Positions 12,069-23,664 are shown, counted from the first letter of the stretch. The stretch is DNA of 64,000 nucleotides from Chytriomyces cf. hyalinus JEL632 (GCA_025435555.1 JAIWWG010000047.1:206497-270496); one strand, 5' to 3'. Notes: generated by a model from the letters alone, not told the origin. Numbers and translations: made by a program.

Positions 12069-13037
12069 GTTATTTACTTTTCTTTCTCCACTTCCTTTAT
12101 ATTAATACATCGCTGATGATTGGCAGTCACTTCAACGTCATGGCTGGATGATTTTCACAGATGCTGATCAACTTACGACCCACTACAGCCTTATCACAAC
12201 TCCATTATTGCTTGTAACTCTCTACCTTGACCTGAGTACTATCTATCGTTGAAGCAATCTATCGCACTAGAGTCTGTACTGCCGATCCTACTATGTCCCT
12301 CGCAATACATGTAATCCTGTAAAGTTGTCAGGAACTGACCTACTTTCAATGATCAAGATGTTGGTGCAGATCAATCCAGCTTTACGTGCTGCACTCTTGC
12401 CGCGTGCTCGGAGCAGTTCATCGAAAATTGCAGGCGAAGCAAACACAGCCAGCGACGATCAACGGCTTCTGACGCATTTGGTTCCTGCAGCTTGGTGTAC
12501 ATCTTTTTTTGAAGGTGCTTTCATCAGCGACTGTTCAAGGGATGATGATTGAGGATAATCAAATCAAATAATTGATGAGCAGTGTGATCTTTTTGCACTC
12601 AGCTACCCTGCAGTATTATGGTAGCCTCGATGTGCTGGACCAGTTGGTCCACGGGGATTTCCTTGCCGCACACGGTCCCTTTCATCGAATCCAAAACAAG
12701 TTCTTCGATGGGCAACTCCGATGTGGGCCTGTATATGATTTGAATCGCGAGATGTTCAATGTTTGCAATGCTCCACTTGCTCCTTGTGCAACCGAAGGTG
12801 ACCAACAGAAGAATGTTCCCGCCAAACAACCTCCCGAAAGGTTGTGGTGGACTGTCGCCGGCACAACTGCTGAATCCACTTTGACGTGCTGGTTTAATCG
12901 GGGAAATATCGTGAAGCAGCTGTAAACAAAAAGGCTTGAGAATTTTCATAATTCAGTTTCTTTTTGGTTTCATGCGGACCAATGCCGCCGCAAAAGCGAA
13001 GACAAACGGCAGAGAAAAGCACAAGCAGATCCGCAGT
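12069..13037. other. region between SEC31 start and ORC1 stop, coding content unresolved
   Basis: About 970 bp that must hold the SEC31 promoter and the ORC1 3' end. Overlapping open frames exist on both strands between 12,325 and 12,949. The minus-strand frame 12599..12949 is the most protein-like and is listed separately. Nothing else could be assigned. Confidence 0.35.
12599..12949 (-). CDS. possible coding exon, unknown product
   Basis: Minus-strand frame from ATG 12949 to TGA 12599, 116 codons. The second half (IEELVLDSMKGTVCGKEIPV, then DQLVQHIEATIILQG) has amphipathic, protein-like character. The first half overlaps a possible intron end (TTTGTTTACAG at about 12,920). A plus-strand frame across the same bases (12575..12925) is also open, so strand is uncertain. 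No homologue was recognised. It may be one exon of a small gene between ORC1 and SEC31. Confidence 0.25.
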   Translation of the reverse strand: MKILKPFCLQLLHDISPIKPARQSGFSSCAGDSPPQPFGRLFGGNILLLVTFGCTRSKWSIANIEHLAIQIIYRPTSELPIEELVLDSMKGTVCGKEIPVDQLVQHIEATIILQGS

Positions 13038-15084
13038 TCATCGATTCTCCCGATCGAGAATGCGCTTCATATACGCGTCCTCCTTTAGAGCAACCACCAA
13101 ATCATTTTCAGACACGTTCAACTTAATCCTTTGAAAAGGGTCGCCAAACTTTCCTCCAGTTTCCATCAAAATCAGTCGAGTCGAATATAGATGCATGCAG
13201 ATACGCTGCAATAAATGCGTGTCGGGTAATTTTATCGATAACGGCTGGCAATACGCTTTATGCTCGTCGGCGATCTAAAAATATTGTATTTGATTTAGTT
13301 TGCGGTAACAGCAAAAACTCTTGCATAGCCCATGACATACATCTCCAAAACTCGCGTCCAATTCTCCAGTTTTTCGCATCGTTTTACGAATCGCAAGTAA
13401 AAACATTTGTTGATGCAAAGAACTGTTTCGAATGAAGGGCACAACAGTCGGATTGAAGAGGTCGTTGATTACGTCACGGATGAGTTGGATCGTCACATGC
13501 GGGTAACCTGTCGATGGGTTCATGTATGCTTTAACTGCTTCCGGTCCCATGTTTTTCTTTTCTTCGAGCGACTCGATCGCTTTTCTGTTGGTGATACATG
13601 AAGCTAGTTGTTAGGGAACATGGTTCTGAAAACAGAGGACGTCTGACCTGCAGATATCCAACGCTCGTCTTGCGTCTCCACTCATTCCAGCAACCTTCTT
13701 CGCGCAAAAGACGACTGCATCCTGATTAATTAATCCGCCCGTCCCAACGCGACTTTCAATAATTTCAACAAGCTCGGCGTTTGTGTAAGCATTAAAACCA
13801 AGACGGGTTCCTCCCACACGACTATTGATTTTATGGCTGAAAACTCGCTCCGGGAGATCCATGGTATTTGCAATGGCAATCATAATCAGTGGGCTGTCAG
13901 CGAGGCGTGGCCAATTGAAGAGGTTGTAAATGACGGTTTGTTTTGTTGTGACGAGGAGGTCCAATTCGTCCACCATTAGAACACTTTTTCGACCACACAT
14001 TCAGTTAGTCGCGAAAAATTGAGAACTAGGGCTGAAATGAGCTTCATACATTGGTACAGCGTCCCTTTGCGCAGGTTTTCGAAAGAAATCTTGCAGCAAG
14101 TCACACGCATGCTTCGCAGAAACTTTGGGCCACTTTGGAAACAATGCCTCCCATATCGCACAGTAAGCTTGATTTGGGTCCGTTAATTTCATGCCATTAA
14201 TGTCGATAAATGTAAACTTTGGAAGAGACTGCAAAAACCATGTCAGCACTATGATCGACACCTCTCCGGACCAATGTGATGTTTACCTCTTCTTCAACTT
14301 GCTCTTTCAAAGTTTTCACAACTTGTCGAACGGTGGCAGTTTTGCCAGTCCCCGGAACGCCAGAGATATCTGCGACAAAGAATTCAGCGGACGCAAGAAG
14401 TATTTCAAACAACGCAACTTACAGATACATTCGCCTCCACCTTTTTCAATGGCTGAGGTTAAAAAGGTATAAACTTGCTCAAACTGTGAATCTCTGCATG
14501 GCAAGTCATCTGGGACATGCGATACATGCAACAGGTCGCGCATTTGCGCGTAATCATCTGTTGCGATAACTCGCGCTTGTTTCCGCTTTGGTAAATTCAC
14601 TTTGAGTGCACGCGGCGTTGCTCGTTTTTTTGGAGTTGTTTTTGACGAATCGCGCTTACGTTTCTTTGGGGTGTTGTGGTTCTCCTCTGGTGGGGAAGGA
14701 GAAAAGAACAAGATGAGAACATTGATATTCATGCGAGGAAGCGAAAAGTGTGGATATCTAACCATCTTCTGAATGCTCAGAGTCATCAGAGCTGGATGAT
14801 TCTGACTCAGATTCAGCCTCGGAGCCACTTGATGAATCGTCAGAAGATTCCACGTTCTCTACAAAGCAATCTTCGTCACTCTCCACTGCCTCGTCCAGGA
14901 CAACCCGGACTTCCTTCTTCGCAGCCTTAGTCTTCGCAACAGGAGTGGGAGCATTTCTCCGTCGGTTCTGCAGTGCGGTATCCTGCTTCGCACTCGCTTT
15001 CAACTTGCTGACCTTGTTTCCCATATCTTTCTGTGCGCTGCAGCTTCGTGTTTGGTATCTTGTTCGCGGCGGCGTTTGTGTCAT
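13038..15084 (-). CDS. ORC1: origin recognition complex subunit 1 (AAA+ ATPase)
   Basis: Multi-exon gene, ATG 15084 to TGA 13038. The N-terminal 200 or so residues are low complexity: basic stretches, then an acidic Ser/Asp/Glu run, then Lys-rich PKKRKRDSSKTTPKKRA, which looks like a nuclear localisation signal. The AAA+ core has a linker (LPCRDSQFEQVYTFL), Walker A (GVPGTGKT), Walker B (VLMVDELD), sensor 1 (IAIANTMDLPER) and the ORC1 signature GFNAYTNAELVEII. The C-terminal winged-helix part includes SLHQQMFLLAIRKTMRKTG. ORC1 binds ATP and origin DNA to nucleate MCM loading. No BAH domain is visible between the start and the AAA+ module, unlike budding yeast and animal ORC1. Confidence 0.93.
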
Positions 15085-15166
15085 TTCCCTCAAAGAAAAA
15101 TGCGTCCGAATTTCACTGTTTTTTTTTACTTTCCGTATATTTTATTTATTTACCATTTTCCATAAT

Positions 15167-16417
15167 TTACATGTTTGACACACTGTTTGCTTCGGTTTCG
15201 CTCCGAATCTGCTGCCACAAAAACGTTTGTATTCGCTGCGCGTTCTCTGGTATTCTTAAATCATTCCCTTGCAACGAAATCATGTCCAGCTCCTCCAACT
15301 GCCCCAATTCGACAGGAATTTCGCCCTGCATCTGATTCTCATGAAGCAGCAAGTACCGCAAGTGTTCAAGATTGCCAAATGTGCATGGAATAGATCCCTC
15401 AAGCAGGTTTCGACTGAAATCCAGATAATACGCGTTCCGCAAATTTCCAACTTGTGGGGGCAGATTGCCATTAAGCTCGTTGTTTCCAAGATCGAGCAAA
15501 GTTAATTGATCTAGTGACCCCATTTGTTGCGGTATGCTGTCCGTCAAGCGATTGTCGTTGAGTTTGAGCGAGGTCAGTTGAGATAAATCTGAAATGCCCC
15601 GTGGAATGGGTCCATCCAGCTGGTTGAAACTGAGGTTCAAAACCTTCAAATGAATCAGCTGCAAAAGCTCCGCTGGAAATGGTCCGGACAACCGGTTACA
15701 CGCCAAACTCAGCGTATGCAGGTGAATCAGGTTCCCCAGGCTGGACACTACTCCGCCTTGAAGATTCATATACGTCAAGATGAGGCACTTTAGCTGCGTT
15801 AAACCTCCGACTGCATGCGGCAACTTGCGAAACGAAACACTTGCAGAATGTCGAAACCGGGTACCCATTCGCTTTAACCGAGGGTCCTCCCATTTTATTT
15901 TCGTCAACTTGCTGAGGACCTTTTCTGCATAGTAGGACTGGTATGTTGCTGGCCACATGAACCAAAGCCTGTCGAAATCCGTCATGGCTGTATTTCTAAC
16001 CGTGACTTCCGTTGCAATGTCAGAGTCTGAATCGGATGAGTTGCTGCGTGCGCATTTGAAGGAAAGGGTCTGATCCACGGTGAAAGACAGATTTAGGGCC
16101 GCAAATCCACGTGTGGACAGAGCCGAGTTTGTTTGACGACAAAGACGGCGGAACCTCATAACGTGGGACGGATGGATGTACGCAAATATGAACTGAATGA
16201 TCTCCTGTGGAAGCAGTGTTTGGAACGGGGAAGTTGGCGTGCGGATCACAAAGTGGATGGCCTTCGAGGTTTGATCAGGTTTTAAAGCGGGTTCTTGCAC
16301 AACCGCAGCAGTCACCCTCCTGCTGTAGATGGGAATGAAGGCTGCGACCAGGGTGATTGCAATGAGCGTGAAGACTACACTCAGCGACGTCGGTTCACGC
16401 CATTGCCAGTTGTTCAT
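15167..16417 (-). CDS. membrane-anchored F-box-like, plant-type leucine-rich repeat protein
   Basis: Single exon of 416 residues, ATG 16417. Order: a hydrophobic segment at about residues 11-32 (SVVFTLIAITLVAAFIPIY), an F-box-like helix region at about 68-95 (LLPQEIIQFIFAYIHPSHVM), then from about residue 205 seven or eight 24-residue LRRs of the plant-specific type, for example LDGPIPRGISDLSQL and LEGSIPCTFGNLEHL (consensus LxGxIPxxLGxLxxL). No kinase domain follows. Chytrids often carry such LRR families, and the job is probably ligand or protein binding. It is head to head with SEC6 with only 30 bp between start codons. Whether the F-box-like stretch is functional next to a membrane anchor is unclear. 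Confidence 0.8.
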   Translation of the reverse strand: MNNWQWREPTSLSVVFTLIAITLVAAFIPIYSRRVTAAVVQEPALKPDQTSKAIHFVIRTPTSPFQTLLPQEIIQFIFAYIHPSHVMRFRRLCRQTNSALSTRGFAALNLSFTVDQTLSFKCARSNSSDSDSDIATEVTVRNTAMTDFDRLWFMWPATYQSYYAEKVLSKLTKIKWEDPRLKRMGTRFRHSASVSFRKLPHAVGGLTQLKCLILTYMNLQGGVVSSLGNLIHLHTLSLACNRLSGPFPAELLQLIHLKVLNLSFNQLDGPIPRGISDLSQLTSLKLNDNRLTDSIPQQMGSLDQLTLLDLGNNELNGNLPPQVGNLRNAYYLDFSRNLLEGSIPCTFGNLEHLRYLLLHENQMQGEIPVELGQLEELDMISLQGNDLRIPENAQRIQTFLWQQIRSETEANSVSNM

Positions 16418-16447
16418 GAAAAGTGGCTTTTTATTTTCACAACAAAA
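16418..16447. promoter_or_regulatory. 30 bp gap between divergent start codons
   Basis: The LRR gene starts at 16417 on the minus strand and SEC6 at 16448 on the plus strand. The two transcripts must therefore overlap at their 5' ends, or each promoter must lie inside the neighbour's coding region. The SEC6 start is fixed by in-frame splicing to conserved downstream exons. The LRR start could be moved inward, but the hydrophobic segment supports the first ATG. Confidence 0.5.
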
Positions 16448-19266
16448 ATGTTTATCGAAGAAGAAGCGCGAGCCGGCGGCGTGGCACGCATTCAGGTGTG
16501 CAGAATTGTGAAGACAGCATGGTCAGCATATTCCACACTCTGACGAAGAACACTGTTTCAGGAGCTCCTCACACATCCAGACGACCTTGTCAACAAACTG
16601 GCGCAGCTCAAGAGAAAGTTTGCCAAAGAAAGCGCGGCTGTGGATGCGCAAGTGAAAACACTGATGGAGCAAGTTCTCAGCGACCAGAGCCTGGGACTAG
16701 CAACACTGTCGAAAGCGCAGGAGACAACGCGACGCGTCAAACAAGCGTGAGTTTTGTGTACGTCATCTGCAACCACCCACCCACGCATGAAAAAAAAAAC
16801 AGTCTTGTCTCAATCGATGGATCTTGGGATAAAGGAAATAACATCAAAAACTACAAAGAAATCAAAAAGGTATCCTGGTCTTCTTTTCAATCTGATTATA
16901 AATCTTTTCGATCAGATTTCTCGAACACATCAAAACTTCGTTGCAACCAAAGAACTCGTCGAGCAATTCCTTCAGCTAAATGCTCAAGTGGGAAAAATTC
17001 AAAATCTTTTGACTCAAGACGCGTCCAATCCAACTGGCCCGGCTGGTGAATTCATTCCGCTACTGCTCACGTTTAGTGAAAGCCTTCAAGTGCTGACCAG
17101 TCTGATTGACAGATAACCTCCTTTTCCTCCACTACCAAATTCAAAACCTCGAAATACTTCGAAACTCAACACTTTCAAAATCAAAGAAAAGTCCCCCCGA
17201 AGTGATTGAAATCCTGAATCAGTATTTTAAGCAAGTCGACTCAGTGATTGTAGCGTTTGAAGCGTATATTTGGGATGTCGGGAGAAGCACAATTGCACTT
17301 GCAAGGACAGGGCATTTTGCTGCAATCCTGAGACTCATCAAGATTGTCGAGACGGAGGAGAAAGCCGATGAATTGGCTGCCATGGCTGAAGCGACAGCGC
17401 CCGCGGAGCAGCTAGAAGCGGCAAGGCCGATGTAATTATTTGGAATGATTTCTTCCGCGCTTCCCATCTAAATTGTGTGACTGCGTTCAACTGGGATCAA
17501 CTGATACTGCTTACTTCCTTTAAACCAGCAAATCATATCGCATCAAGTATTTCGACGTTTTGGTAAAAACCATTCTCAAATTCTACAACCTTTGTATTCT
17601 CGTTTTCCTTCGAACTGACATACCCACTCACACAGCGCGAATCCATCAATGGAACCGTGCAAGAAATGTACAAAATCCAAAAACACGATTTTGCCGAACT
17701 TCCATCTCGGATTGAGTCAATGATCGAAGACCTCATCCTCGTAAACGATGAACTTGCCAGCCGCTTCCCGAAAAAATACAACATTTTCCAATTCTTTGTG
17801 CTCGAGTATCATCGCTCCATTTATGAAATGGTCAACAACATTATCGCTGGAAAGATGGAGGCGGGATCCATCTTGATTTTACTAACACTTGTGAGGGATT
17901 ATTACACCCAAATGAGTTTGCGGTTGGAGGTTGGGGAGGAGTTGCTTGAGCCAAGGCTGCTCGATGATCGTGAGGATGATTTGATTCTGCAGTACATTGG
18001 GCTAGTGAGAGATAAATTGACAGAGTGGTGGGTGCTTGTTTTTTGACTCGGATCTTGTCTTCCCTCAACCAACGATCCTTTTTTGTGGATCCACAGGCTG
18101 AACAACCTCCTAAATACTGAGACAAAAGACTTTTTGGAACGAAATGGACCTCCTGAATCGGATGGTAGCGGGAAATATCTCCTCTCGGGATCCGTTATAG
18201 TATTCCAAATGTTCAACCAGCAAATTGATGTCGTTTGCGGCTCAAGTAGAGGGGCACTGATGTATGATGTGAGTGAAGAACCTGCCTTTGAAACTTCAGT
18301 GGAGTCAAGTTATAAATGTAAATAATGAACAAAAATAGGTCGTTGTCGAATGCTGCAATGTGCTCGAAGAGTTCCAACAAGCCTGGACAAAAATCCTTGA
18401 CTTCGAATTTGACAAATTTCTGGAAAAGGCATCCGACCTGTCAGAAGGCCTGCCAGATTATATTGTCGCGCTAGCAAACGATTTTATGAAATGCACCGAA
18501 TTCTCTGAGCTCATGATCACTCGAATTGAAGGGGCAATGGACGAGCCGTTTAAATTGCAAGCTGTCGAGAGTTTGAAAACTTCGCTGGACGGGTTCATGA
18601 GGGTTGTTAAGCGGTGCTATGGGGTTCTCATTGACATTACTCTGAAAGACTGTTTACCGGCGCTGGTTCGTTTCTACTGCACAGAGTGGTACGATTTGGA
18701 CTTGATGAGACTCGTCATTGGAACGTTTGAAGATTGTGAGCACGCTTTTTTGTGGTCAAAGTAACGTGTTATGGCTCAACAACTCCCGTTTCGCAGACTT
18801 TACTGACTTTCAAGAAAAGATGCAGGATTACATATTCACCAAATACGTGAACGAGTGCCAGGACCGCTTCATTCTTCTTTACGTTGAAGCGCTGCGCAAC
18901 AAAGGCGGAAAATTCAAACTTCCGCTCGCCGCTGAAAAAATGCGGGCAGATTTGGGCTTGGCAGTGGACTTTTTCTCGCGGTACAAGGCGGAGAAACGCG
19001 TGAAGGCGTCGTTTGACGTGATGAGCAAGATTATCGCGTTTGTTGAAAGCAGCGGCAGTCTTATCTTTCTGGACTTTTACACGTTTTGGAAAGCGTATCC
19101 GGACGTGCCGATGACGTTTGTGGAGGAGATGCTGTACAAGAGAGACGACTTGGACCGTGCGCAGATTAGGGAGGTGCTGGAGCAGGCGAAGCAGAAGGTG
19201 GCCGAGGAGCGCGAGGCAATTCCAGACCTGCCGACAACGCTTTTCTCAAAGTTTTCTGCAAAGTAA
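16448..19266 (+). CDS. SEC6: exocyst complex subunit SEC6 (EXOC3)
   Basis: Multi-exon gene starting with a 48 nt exon (16448..16495, MFIEEEARAGGVARIQ), then 16562 onward (ELLTHPDDLVNKLAQLKRKF). The SEC6 signature follows: NYKEIKKISRTHQNFVATKE, then LNAQVGKIQNLL, NQYFKQVDSVIVAFEAYIWD and ARTGHFAAILRLIKIVETEE. The C-terminal half is the helical-rod exocyst domain ending at TAA 19264. SEC6 is a core subunit of the exocyst, which tethers secretory vesicles to the plasma membrane and can bind SNAREs. Introns are short GT-AG ones, including those near 16,870, 17,460-17,530 and 18,745-18,800. Length, about 750 residues, fits the family. Confidence 0.93.
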
Positions 19267-19349
19267 AACGCGGTTCGGAGGTGTTAATAAATAGATCAAG
19301 AAAGATATAGAGATTGTTAAAATAATTCAAGCTGTGAAATAAAATATAT

Positions 19350-21644
19350 ATGCAAGTGACTCACTCGCTGGTACGAACTCTGTTGTCCAGCCGCATCCAC
19401 CAACACTCAACTCGCACACATCCAGAGAAACGTCGGAACTTCGAATGCGGTGCTTTGGCTTTTGAAACTCGGAACAGCAACGTGAATCAACGCAGCGTTC
19501 ATTCAGTTTCAGTCGATTAACCTGCATCCAATCGCATCACACCCAGAATCCTCTTTGACTGCCCATTGGTGCAGCTGGGTGAACTGAATGCATACGAACT
19601 CAATGAGTGGGCTGACGCGGACATTGCATCGGTCGACATTATTCTGCTCTCGAACCATGGATCCTTCTTGGCATTGCCATGGATCACAGAGAATGATAAA
19701 TTTAAAGGTTTGTGGAAGCTATTCCCTTCCTTGCGACAGCGCGTGTTTGATGTTGAAACCACGCACCAAAAAAAAAAAAAGGGGTCATTTATGCGTCCGA
19801 CCCAGCAGCCCTGTTTGGAAAATTACGCATGGAGCAGTTTGTGCGAAGGTTTTCAATTCTTTATGTATGATTCCTACTTTTTCCTGTCTGACTGTTCGCC
19901 GCTTTCAAGTCTTCCGAAAATTCGAAACAACTCGGACGGATCCATGCGACGCTGTTATCCTCTCCGAGATGTGCATTCGTGCTTATCGAAAATTCAACGC
20001 GTTCGTTGCAATGAAATAATTGTGAGCCATCACCTTTGATCGTGTTTTAAAGAAATTTGAACAGAACCCTTCTTTTTTTTGCAGGATTTGGGCCATGTAT
20101 CATTCACTGCTCTATCGTCTGGATACGCGCTGGGATCTGCAAATTGGATGATTACATACCATTTTCAAAAAGTGCGCTCAGTATTGATTGATCACTGCCG
20201 TCTCTAATCTCGTTTCAACAATAGATTTTATACCTGTCTACCAGTTGCCTGATACCAAACAAACACGCTTCTGCCCTCGACTTCCCACCACATCTTGCCG
20301 CTGATTTCGTCTTTACCAGCAACCACCCAACTCTCAATTCCCTCAGTACATCAGATGCGCCAAATAATTTCCAACGCCAGGCTAAAATAATTTATACGCA
20401 TCTTGCGCGCTCCCTCGAAACCGGTGGTGCTGTCGCATTTTTGAGTAAACCGTTTGGTTCATTTTTTGATTTGCTCGAGCTGGTGGAGCATGTATTTGCG
20501 AGTCGTGGAGTGACGGCAACCGTGCATGTTGTTTCGGGAGCAGCGTTAGAGGCGCTGAAAGTCTGCAATGTCTTGGGTGAATGGTGAGAGACGCGTTCTT
20601 CTTGTTTTGAACGCCGTTCATTTATCATCAAATCACAAGGATGAACCAAGAGCGGAAGGACACAGTCTTTCAATCGAAATTTCCGCTGGGTCATGGCGCC
20701 ATGATGGAATCGAAACGGCTTTTTCCTCACGCTTCCATGCACACTGTTTTCAAAGAGTCACCGCAAGTGATCATTTTGGATTATGCGGATCTCGATTCAG
20801 ATAGCTTTGCCGCGTTTTTCAAATGGCGCAATGGTGGACGATGCACATACATTTTGACAGGTATATTCGTGTGATCTCGCTTCAGCAAGACATCCTTACT
20901 CAGGCGATTTCTCAAACAGACTCTGACAGCGTTGACCAAATCCACGCCTTCCATGCACGCTCAAAAAGTGACAACCCATTTGTGTACTGCCCGCTTGATT
21001 CGCGCACATCCGAACCTGAGTTGGCCCACATGCTCCAAAGAATCGAGCCGCGACTCGGCGTTGCCCTGTCACATCCTCCATCGCAATTCGCTTTCTTTAA
21101 TGCGATCCCACTGGGTCGGTTGTGCGTTCTTCCGCCTTCACAAGGTGGCGACGACAACGTTTTGAAATTGCCAGTCGATAACGAAAGGCATGCAGCGTTG
21201 ATTTCTCGCTCAGTTGCAGTAAAATCCGAGTTTGTGCAGATTGGCAATGGGATTGAGTGTGCAGCCGTGTCAGGCATGTTGGATCTTGGGTATACAAGTG
21301 TGCTGCGGAATGCCAATGTGCATGAGATGCGAAAGCATGGAAGCATGCATGTGCGCGTGTTTTCGGTTGGAGTTTTGCAGCGGGTGGCAGATGCAGCTGT
21401 AAAACAGGTACGTGTTCATGGTTTACTAAACATTCAGTTCCTCATGATTGTTGTTTTTCCAAATGCTCCTTAGTTGAAAGGCGTTGTGGAAAATATCTCA
21501 CCAAGTGGGATGGTTGTAAATGTGGACTTGGGAAAGATTATTTTCGAGCAGCATCGTATAACGTTTGAGGCGGTGGATGAAACTATACTGGACGACTTGT
21601 GGAACTGGATGCTCACCGTTGCCGAAGCAAATTCCATGCTTTGA
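19350..21644 (+). CDS. INTS9: Integrator complex subunit 9 (beta-CASP family)
   Basis: Hand-spliced start: 19350..19370, 19426..19481, 19547 onward, giving an N-terminus that runs into TATILFDCPL, equivalent to the TTIMLDCGLD of animal INTS9. Then come VDIILLSNHGSFLALPWITE, GVIYASDPAALFGKLRMEQF, SMRRCYPLRDVHSCLSKIQR and ALSSGYALGSANWMI, each with a clear INTS9 counterpart. The zinc-binding HXHXDH motif of active CPSF73/INTS11 is not seen, as expected for the pseudo-enzyme partner. INTS9 pairs with INTS11 to form the endonuclease module that cleaves nascent snRNA and other Pol II transcripts. Stop TGA at 21642. Several introns are clear, including one whose 3' end is an A run at about 19,770-19,782. 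Confidence 0.87.
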
Positions 21645-21816
21645 AAGCCGATGTCGGAACGACTTGATGAACGGTGGATGTGTCAATAAACCCAGTCTTT
21701 ATCGTGATTAATTTTTATTTTTACAACCGCGATGAAAAAGACTTTTTGGAGAAATGATGGGCGAGAATTTAAACTGGCAGAGTCGCTGTTTTACTTTGTA
21801 TTTTCGCAAACGTGAT

Positions 21817-23253
21817 TTAGGCGCATCGCATGTGACGAGTTATGTCTTTGAGTCCTGCAGTCCTTGCCATACCAGCAATTTGGACGGCTTTTAACAGCAT
21901 CTGCGCACATTTTGCATTGTTGATCGAAGTTTGAAAAATTTGCGAAATTAAGGAAACCTTACCTGGAATCAAAGACGGGTCAAAATCGCGTCTAAATAAA
22001 TAACACAACTCCAGGAAAACCCTTCCTGCGCACATTTGACACACATAATCTTCTCCAGACACTAGAGGAGCTACTCCAGCATACGCTGCCGACGCTGAAA
22101 GACCCGATGACGCAATGATTTTATAGGTTCCCGCGTCCATTTTCGAGATCCCGGAGTCAATGATCGAGCGCAGCGGAATCGAATTTGAGAAGCACATGTC
22201 TTTCAAGCATTGTCGTTCGTAATGGTTATTGTTGAATGCATTGTGAGGAATGTCACCAAACTGGAAGTCTTCGGAGAAATGCAAAAATTTGAGTGATGGG
22301 TGGGCATTTGAAAAGGACCATCTCGAATGACAGTTCAAAATAATTACCTTTCAGCTTCTTGAAGAACTCAAAGTTGACAGGACATCCCCCCGAACTCTCA
22401 AAGTACGCGTTACAAAAGGCAGCAGAGCAGCACTTGCACTTTTGCTCATCAAGCCCGCGATCGGGCATGCACCTTCTGCAACGCGAGCAGAGAATGTGCA
22501 CAGGCTGAGTGGCATCGCATTGAAACCCATCCGCAGAACTATTTGGTGGGCAATGCGGGCAAAGAGCCGGATCGTTCGAATCACTTTCACCATCATCCTC
22601 GTCGTTATCAATATCTTCATCCTCATCATCGTATTCCGCCACATAGGTGGATGCACTGACAACGAGAGGGGCGCTTCCTATTTCTCGTTCGGCATCCAAT
22701 TCGCGAAGCTCGGATCTTGTTCGACTGAATGACGGATGGGATTTCAAAAATGCGTCCACAACCGAATTGAGCTGATGGTTTCGCGCAACTTGCGACACGG
22801 TCTTGCGGCAAACTGGGCAGTCTGAGTGCTGGTTCGTCCATTTGCTGATACAACCTGTTGTGCAACTCGTCAGTAGAGCAGCAAGTCAGAACATAGGCCG
22901 CAAACGCACCAGAACAAAAGGAATGCATGCATGGAACAGCAGAAACGGCTTTGTGGAGAATGCCCCGACAGATTGCGCACCTGTGCGTGCAAAAGGGTCA
23001 GCGTCAACGCGAAAGATTCGAATAAAAACAATCGGATAACAAACGTCAAGTTTTCTTTCATTTCCATATCAGCGTCGTCGTCATCTTGAGCGGTGCTTGG
23101 AATGGGCACAGAAGAGCTTGAACTTGTGGCGACGGGCGGATCCATTCTTGTCTTCTTTGCCGGCGACTGATCCACGTCTGTAGTCCGTGTTTCGTGATCT
23201 TCAGTGCCGCTCTGCGCGGGTAACGACGGTGCAGAGTCTGTTGGGTCATTCAT
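21817..23253 (-). CDS. CHFR: CHFR-like RING E3 ubiquitin ligase lacking the FHA domain
   Basis: ATG 23253 to TAA 21817. The first ~60 residues are disordered and acidic. The RING is assembled across two introns: NLTCAICRGILHKAVSAV, then CMHSFCSGCISKW, then SDCPVCRKTVSQVARNHQL, closely matching the CHFR RING and its downstream NH.LN.LV.A.L. An acidic linker leads to the CHFR cysteine-rich region (CSRCRRCMPDRGLDEQKCKC, AFNNNHYERQCLKDM, EDYVCQMCAGRVFLELCYLF). CHFR is a mitotic-stress checkpoint ligase, and fungal relatives are Dma1/Dma2. The usual N-terminal FHA domain is missing from this model; the upstream minus-strand ORF at 23275..23494 shows no FHA motif. An FHA exon further upstream cannot be fully excluded. 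Confidence 0.8.
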
Positions 23254-23274
23254 TTTTTTTTTTGTGTGTTATTT

Positions 23275-23494
23275 TTACCAAGGCTGTGCTGCACCCAAAT
23301 TCGTCTGGTGTGTTTCAAGCTCAGAATCAGCGACGAAAAGAATGACCTGCGTCTGGGAAGACGTGGATTTGAAGCCGCGACAAGACCCATTGATGAGACC
23401 GGGATTACTGGAGCATAGCATTTGATAAAATGGTGACTGCATCTGGCAGCAGGTATCGTCATTGCCATCAACACCGGACGTGTAAATAAGCATT
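23275..23494 (-). CDS. hypothetical short ORF upstream of the CHFR-like gene
   Basis: ATG 23494 to TAA 23275, 72 codons, starting MLIYTSGVDGNDDTCCQMQS and including LINGSCRGFKSTSSQTQVIL. Composition is protein-like and the frame stays open further upstream, so this may be the last exon of a gene. No family was recognised. It sits only about 22 bp from the CHFR-like start, so it could also belong to an alternative 5' part of that gene. Confidence 0.3.
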
Positions 23495-23664
23495 CTTCGC
23501 ACCGTCAAAACCAACAGCAACCAAAAATTATGGAAGAGCCGGTAATCCACTTATCGTTGCTGTGGAAAATAATCTGCTTTTGGTTGCAAACTATCTGGCC
23601 ACTATGTAAAGGAGTTGGTGTTGGTTATTTTGAAACGCTACCTTCATTGGCATCAGAGAACACT

